Positions 57,737 through 64,000 of a stretch of 64,000 nt of DNA are shown here, piece after piece. A program made the translations under genes and the position numbers. Each line of letters starts with the position of its first letter. Within the stretch, counting starts at the first letter, position 1. Source of the stretch: Hymenopus coronatus. Taxonomy: Eukaryota; Arthropoda; Insecta; Mantodea; Hymenopodidae. The notes beneath the pieces were generated by a model, which was not told the origin of the DNA, did no database searches, and worked only from the letters and a program-made list of their open reading frames with translations. The stretch covers positions 68,822,765 through 68,886,764 of the forward strand of contig CM060890.1 of assembly GCA_030762935.1 (NCBI GenBank), in the 5' to 3' direction.

Positions 57737-58557
57737 TCTGATAAGTTCCATTCACTTGACTTTCTCTACTTATGCTTCTATTTACTTCAAGCTAATCGAG
57801 AAAAAATTAACAGAAATACAGAAATAGTCTTCCTTGTAAGTAAAAGCGAATTAAGGGAGTACCATAGGTTATGGTGACAGTCAACAACTGGTTGATTTAT
57901 GTGACTGAAGTTCCTTTGTATGGACAAGAGTTGACAAATTTCTGTATGGGAAAAGTATAAGTTCTTAAAGGTAAAATAAAAAACAAAGAATAACTCAAAA
58001 ACCAAACACTCCACAAAAAATGCATCTAACATAAATTATGTGTCTTAACGTGCTCTACATTTTTTGTGTGATAAGTTTTTGTCCATCTCTTACGGTTTAG
58101 CAGTTACGCAAAATTCCGTAAAATTCATCCAGAATAAAGTAATCTTCAGAAGCTATTCCCAGAAAATTTAAGGTATACATTTTATTTGTCAGCTAAACAT
58201 CTTTAATATACGACATTTTAATAAAAATCGTTAAAGCCATTTTTAAAAAAAATGAACATTTTCAAAAACAGTTCCATGAATAGGGGGATTTTTCTCAAAA
58301 TATTCGTGTCGCATCCCGGGAAGATACCTAAATTAGTATTTAATTTTAGTATTTACCGACTTTTCGTTTTTAAGCTATCGTGTTCACAGACACACGCACA
58401 TACACACGGACCTTTTTCTGAAAATGTTTTTTTTTTTTTTTGGAAACAGGGGGCCCTAAAACATATATTTCCGATAAAATGTTGGTATCTAATTTTGGTT
58501 GGAGTGCAATACCTTCTCTATACATTATGTGCATAGTACGTGTAGAGAAAGTAAAAA
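57737..58557 (+). mobile_element. HTR full-length copy
   Basis: TCTGATAAGTTCC start, T16 run at 58424-58440, AC tract, palindrome ctctatacattatg with gtgtagag partner, and gtaaaaa end. Confidence 0.92.
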
Positions 58558-58779
58558 TCAAGAAAAAGTAATGGATAAAAAATTATATAAATTGCTTCTG
58601 ACTGCAAATACAAACATCATTGTAGATCAGTGCTCTCCCTAGGGATCATATAACATGCTGTAAAAGTTTCATGTATGTGCAAGTAATAGGTTCAGAGAAA
58701 ATTGGTCATTTAATTATACAATTTAACATGGGCGAGATACGGTGCACCATCACCGTAAAACATGGTAAATTTACCTCAA

Positions 58780-58978
58780 AGATCTTTCCTTTCAAGGAAT
58801 GGGATTCCTTTAAGTGCAAATAAGCATTCCACAAACAGCTAATCTTCCCTTCCGAAGGAAGCCACTTTAACGATTTTTATATCCGAAATCAAGTCCACCA
58901 CCCTCAGCCAAGTTTGCTTCAGCAATCTTCGTATTAGAGCCTAGCTGGTGGCCACTACACCACGGAGGGGAATCGTTC
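58780..58978 (-). mobile_element. SINE3 copy
   Basis: Minus-strand head ctccgtggtgtagtggccac, then tttcggatataaaaatcgtt, agtggcttccttcggaag, ttatttgcacttaaaggaat and ccttgaaaggaaagat. It follows the same order as 25370-25563. Confidence 0.72.
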
Positions 58979-59508
58979 TGACTTAAATTACTTTGCAATT
59001 TGTTTTTGTTGTTGCTTTCTGGTTTGGGGTTTTGTTGGTTTTTTACGTTTAAGCTACTAACGTAAACTTGTGTACGGTTTAAAGAAAAAAAAACACAATA
59101 ATTAATAACACGTATATGAATGTTAACACATAAATTGATTCTAAGTCAGATTTCTAAGAAAATGTTGGACCAGAAATCATTTCAATGTAAGCAAAATGAC
59201 CTTATATTGCACAACAATATTCCACTGTTAATATTATAAGTCTTCGTGGTGAAAAGGTCGTGAAGTATAAAAATTCAATGTCATAGTTGTATGACCTTCT
59301 TCTTCTTCTCCTCCTTCTCCTTCTCCTTCATCTTCTCCTCCTCCTCCTCCTCCTCCTCCACTTCCTCCTCCTCATTTTAATGGAAAGATTATCCTGTTCC
59401 TTTCTCAACTCTCGATCTTGTTCTTGGTCAACCAACATTTACAACATTCTGAATTCGTTAAAATTCTAAAAAATTCCTTCTGTTTTATGGTTCTGTTTTA
59501 AATATTCT
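58979..59508. other. Intervening sequence with (CTT)/(CTC) microsatellite
   Basis: Pyrimidine tract of CTT and CTC units at 59297-59373. 59235-59290 has a weak SINE4-like piece (aaattcaatgtcatag). Nothing else recognised. Confidence 0.45.
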
Positions 59509-60365
59509 TTTTACTTTATCTAGAAATACTATGTACATAGTGTATAGAAAAGGTATTGTTCTCCACCAAAAAATATTGAGATTTCATTAGAATTGACGTT
59601 TTAGGGTCCCTTGTATTAAAAAAAAAAAAAGCATTTTTAGAAAGAGATCCATGTGTGTGTGGTGTGCGTATGTGTGTTCGTGTGTCAGTGTGTCCATCTT
59701 TAAACACGATAACTCAAAAACGAAAAGTCTGTAAAATACCAAACTTGGTATATAAGTTTAGTATCTTCCAAGAATGCGACACGAAGATTTTGAGGAAAAT
59801 CCCCTCACCCCTAACTACTTTACTTGGAAAAATTTTGATTTTCTCAAAAATGTCTCTAACGATTTTGATTAAAATATGGTATATTAAAGATATTTACACG
59901 ACAAATATACATTTTGAATTTCTTGGGAATAACTTCTGAGGACCTCTATGTTCTAGACGAATTTTGCTGGATTTTGTATAACTGGTAAACCGTAAGATAT
60001 AGACAAACACATACCTACTACACAAAATATGTAGATCTCTTTTAAACACAAAATATAGGTCATATACATTTTTTCGTAGACTTGACTTTTGATATAATTT
60101 GTGTTACTGGTTTCTATGTTCAAATACTTGAACTTTTCTCACACGTTAATTTGTCAGCTCGTGGCAAAGCAAAGAAGCGGATTCCATTCACGTGGCAAGC
60201 ATTGGAAAGATTGGACTATCACTTTAGCCTAGCGTACTGTATTATTTCAACTCTACTTACAAGAAAGCAGTTCTGCTAATGTTTCTCTCAATTAGCATGG
60301 AGTAGATAGAAGAATAAGCTTATTAATATTAATTTGTTACAGAGATGTGAATGCAACACATAATA
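59509..60365 (-). mobile_element. HTR full-length copy
   Basis: Starts tttactttatctagaaatac with the tactatgtacatagtg palindrome and a GT tract at 59652-59690, and ends gagatgtgaatgcaacacat. The last block before the end has a small deletion. Confidence 0.9.
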
Positions 60366-60589
60366 TTTTTTCGTATTAAGTTACTCACGATAAATTTCAG
60401 CTTATATAGCTGTAATGTTAAATTAATTAATATGTTCTTGACTGCATTCAAAATGTTAGAAAAAAGTATGCAAAAATGTCAAGTTTAATTGATAATGGTG
60501 CAGTTTGATAAAAATGTGTTAATACTACTTAATGGCTAACAAGGAATATGAAAAAAATTAGCAATATTAGACCTATTAGACGTATATTT

Positions 60590-60760
60590 TAATCATCTCT
60601 TTAATTTTCTGTGGAAAGTTTTGCCTGTCCCTTGTGGTTTTACTGGTTACAAAAACTATTAAAATTAATGAATACAGAGGCTACTCTGAGAACATTTGGT
60701 ATACTAATGCTACATATTAGTCATGTAATATATTTAAAACAGTTATTTTAATTAAATAAA
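60590..60760 (+). mobile_element. HTR heavily decayed internal fragment
   Basis: Order preserved (cctgtcccttgtggttttac, acagaggctactctgagaac, ttagtcatgtaatat) but divergence is high. Confidence 0.4.
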
Positions 60761-61405
60761 TACAAATCCATTGCGTTAAAGAGGGAAATAAAATTTGTAT
60801 GTGACGTATAGTTTAGCGTGCGACATTTTACAATACCTTCACCCACGTGTTTAATAGTGTGTGGTGGAAATATCGTATTAAGCTGTTGGTCCAGCTTTTT
60901 GTGTTTTAATCGAGCTATTTCTCCCTATCTCTCTTTCAGGAACACTCAATGTTCCACAGTCCATGGTATTCACAATATTCACTTTTATGAAATCTCCACA
61001 TTCAAACCTTCCTGATTAACAGAAAGAAGCAATCACATTATGGCACTGTGACTTAACGTCCCATGCCCAATCTAATTACACTGTTCAACCTTGTGATATA
61101 TTCAGTCTTCTAGAATGGTGACTAACATATTAGCTTTAGACGCTTAGGGAAGGTTGCGCTCATTGGACCGTTTTTGTGTATCTTCTTTCCTGCAATTACC
61201 TGCGAGAGAGACAGGATGTATGAGCTTGGAGCTTTGAATATTTTCTCTCGTGAGGCTTTTATGGGGGTTCTCTATAATGAATGTCTAAATTCCTACAATC
61301 TTATCTGTCAATGTTAATTTTGGACCTCTAATTCTAAATTTGTATTAATAATAGAATTCTGTAATAAATCCTTCACTCCACCAGTACACCACGATATTAA
61401 AAAAA
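60761..61405. other. Intervening sequence, nothing recognised
   Basis: No family repeat or gene seen. Confidence 0.4.
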
Positions 61406-62262
61406 TCTTATATGTTCCTTTCACTTGGCTTTTTGTACATCATATTATTACTAAAAAGCATATCCTTTTATATACTACATGATAATAGAGATTAACATTA
61501 GCAGAAATTGTCTTAATTGTTGCCTTGTAAGCAGAAGGAAAATAAGGGAATACACTAGGCTAAAGCAGGTCAAATCTTTTAAAAGATGGTTGCCATGGGG
61601 AAATCCGTTTCTATGCATGGCCAGGAGAAAAGTGTGAGAAAAGTTAAGGTATTTTAAATCTGAAAAAATAACTTGAAATATTTCAGAAATGGTCAATAAC
61701 ACGAAAAAAACGTAAATGAAAAATTGTGGGTTTTAATGGGATCTACACTATTTTTGGATTATGGTTTTATCTATATGTTACGGTTCACTAATAGTGAAAA
61801 ATTCAGCAAAATTCTTCAAAAATAAAGAGGTCTTTAGAGGCTATTCCCATAAAATTCAAAATATTATTTATATTTTATTTGTCATATAAAATCTTTAATA
61901 TACGGTAATTTAATCAAAATTGTTAGAGCCATTTTTGAGAAAATAAAAAATTTCGAAATTTTTCCCATGTAAAGCGTAATTTGGGGTGAGGATTTTTCTC
62001 AATAGCTTCGTGTCGTATTCCTGGAAGATATAAAACTTAAATACCAAATTTGGTATTTTACCGACTTTTCTATTTGAGTAATCGTGTTCAAGGTCACACG
62101 GACACATGGACAAACACCCACACGAATCTTTTTTTAAAATTCTTTTTGGATACAGGGGACCCAAAACATATATTTCTGATGTAATCTCGGTATCGAATTT
62201 TGGGTGAAGTGCAATACCTTCTCTATGCACTATATATATACTGTGTGTAGAGAAAGTAAAAA
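61406..62262 (+). mobile_element. HTR full-length copy
   Basis: TCTTATATGTTCC start after seven A's; end gtgtagagaaagtaaaaa. The hairpin loop has drifted to a TA repeat (actatatatatactg) while the outer stem remains. Confidence 0.92.
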
Positions 62263-63231
62263 CAGTGTTGCTACTCAGAATTTAAAATTGTGTCAGTAAT
62301 ATATCTAATTCATTATAAATAATTATCTTCATTTACCCATATATTTAAATTACTTAATACGGATATGTAAATCACAGTTTTATATTTACATGAATATGTT
62401 CCCATTTTTACTATATGTCTATTTAATATGAATGTTATTTCTTTTGTTGTGGCATTTATACTTAATGTAAACTTTTATTATGTAAAAGTATACATTGTTT
62501 ACTACTATTTTTCTAATATACAATTGTAATATAGGACAAACATTTTGGAAATTTAATAAATAGGTTCTAAATTTGTAGATCATAATAAGTTGTTTAGTTT
62601 CTTTCCATTTTAGTAAGATTTTAGAGTGCAGTTTACTTAATCAAAACATGTTTTTCTATGTTCAGATTGCATGAAACATTTCATAACGATATTAGTTTTT
62701 CTAGGGAAGTTTATTCCTGTTATAATATCATTGATTGCTTTTAAATAATTAATCGGGATGAGGATACGCACTACTATAACGATGAAAGCAATTTAATTAA
62801 TTGCCTGGCTTTCACCATCATCAGCTGATTTATACTCTTAGGCCTTGTAGCTTATCCTCTCTGTTATTGAGAGTTTTGAGTAATATTATGTTTAGCATTA
62901 GTTTCTTTAGGTTTTGTGATTTGAAGGTCTAATCTACACATTCAGGGTCCGACTTTTCAGTTATGCTCGAAGTAGCACTGCTTGTGTGACCTAAAGCTAA
63001 ATGGGCGATTGCAGAAGGGAAGCACATGTCGGTGGTACTAACCTGAAAAGCAGAAATGAATTCTTCTTGAATATTTGACTCTTTGATAATCCAAACTTTG
63101 CATTTCGCTTGCGTAACATGTTCTAATTTGAATTACCTAATGGCTGACACAAACCTCGTATTTTACTTAATTATATTGAAAGATTACTTATCCCTGGTTT
63201 GCATTCTGTACAGCTCGATATTAATGCAGGG
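62263..63231. other. AT-rich intervening sequence, nothing recognised
   Basis: No family repeat or gene seen. Confidence 0.4.
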
Positions 63232-63460
63232 GTTTGGCCGCACCGTGGCTGAGTGTTAGACCACTCACCTCTCACCTGGTTCAACCCCAAACGACCGCAT
63301 GTAAGATTTGTGATGGACAAAGAGCACAGGAGCGGGGTTTTTCCAAGTTCTCTGGTTTCCCCCGCCATCGCATTCCCCGGTGCTCCAACTTCATTCCATG
63401 TGTCATCGCCTGCGATGCCATTAGTAATAAAAGCAGCCATTAAGCACTATAAAAAAGCAG
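63232..63460 (+). mobile_element. SINE1 copy
   Basis: Head ggccgcaccgtggctgagtg with B box ctggttcaacccc (a deletion shortens the anticodon region). The body includes gtttcccccgccatcgcatt and tgcgatgccattagtaataa. Overlapping 69-89-codon frames here are SINE sequence. Confidence 0.88.
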
Positions 63461-64000
63461 AGATGTATTGCATTGTGTCTATATACTAACATGTTATGAT
63501 TTTATTTAAGCCTAAACGACTGAAGCAGTGTTCTAATAGTTTTGAGAGGTGTGCCATGGTATAAGGTTAATTTTTATACTAGTTTTAATTATTTTATTTA
63601 TAATATAATTATGTTACAGTTGTACAAGTATACTTAATGATTCATTTACATTAAAGAAACATATTTTGATATCTCGTGATTTTCGTGCAAAAATGCAGAC
63701 GCTTTTTAAAGATTTAAGAATTGCTTCAGCATCCCTATCCGTTTGTAACTATAACGAAATGTGCAACTAAACTATTTATTAAAAATCAGTAAATTTACTG
63801 GCATTCATAAGAACTCCTGTACGACGAAATTGCCTCACACCAGCGGCGCTGGTATGATCCTGGCAATTGCCAAAGTAGTTAAAAAAACAAATAATTTTAT
63901 ATTTTGCACCTACCTGTTTTTTTTTGTTTTTTTTTTTTTAATGAAGTTCTTCGAACATTCATATCAAATTATGAATGAATGAAATGGGTGAAATAATGAT
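63461..64000. other. AT-rich intervening sequence to window end
   Basis: Nothing recognised. A T-rich stretch lies at 63908-63941 and gaatgaatgaa near 63972. Confidence 0.4.

Noticed and set aside
59287..59469. Leucine-rich 60-codon frame resembling a signal or membrane segment
   Set aside because: Leucines come from the CTT/CTC microsatellite.

Overview
This is a eukaryotic, AT-rich, repeat-saturated stretch with no recognisable host gene. I see no long open frame, no convincing exon set, no rRNA and no canonical tRNA gene. Everything with a recognisable identity is a mobile element or a derivative. The content points to an arthropod: a decayed Tc1 transposase, a rearranged mariner, tRNA-derived SINEs, decayed LINE reverse transcriptase, and a short CCTAA run matching the arthropod telomere unit. 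Insect or chelicerate cannot be settled from the sequence alone.

The dominant component is a repeat family of about 0.8-0.9 kb that I call HTR (hairpin-tailed repeat; a working name). In its + orientation it starts TCTGATGTG, carries an internal (AC)n microsatellite, and ends in a near-perfect palindrome followed by GAGAAAGTAAAAA. About 35 complete, truncated or decayed copies in both orientations cover roughly a third of the window. Copies stand alone, in exact head-to-tail arrays (31.5-33.0 kb; 44.3-46.2 kb), as an inverted dimer (40.3-41.5 kb) and nested in each other (52.9-54.5 kb). HTR encodes no transposase or reverse transcriptase that I recognise. Its architecture recalls non-autonomous Helitron/Helentron-type (DINE-like) elements, but this is inference.

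Region by region. 0-10 kb: old HTR copies, a decayed Tc1 element with a SINE inside it (3.35-5.08 kb), and a diverged LTR-like repeat. 10-20 kb: an inverted-repeat (MITE-like) element, more HTRs, an HTR cut by a LINE insertion with a 14-bp target duplication, and a LINE C-terminal remnant. 20-30 kb: a SINE split by a solo LTR with a 4-bp target duplication, a foldback mariner derivative with about 185-bp arms, an HTR containing a SINE, and a GC-rich SINE with a 13-bp target duplication. 30-46 kb: the densest HTR territory, several tandem duplications, a 51-bp retroinsertion with a 14-bp target duplication, and long microsatellites. 46-64 kb: a GC-rich probable retroposon, an HTR abutting a LINE reverse transcriptase remnant, further SINEs and HTRs, and one unidentified open frame near 57.4 kb.

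The value of the window lies in insertion history. At least six target-site duplications can be read directly, and they give relative ages: LTR after SINE3, SINE1 after Tc1, LINE after HTR, SINE5 after the HTR-like fragment it interrupts, HTR after HTR.
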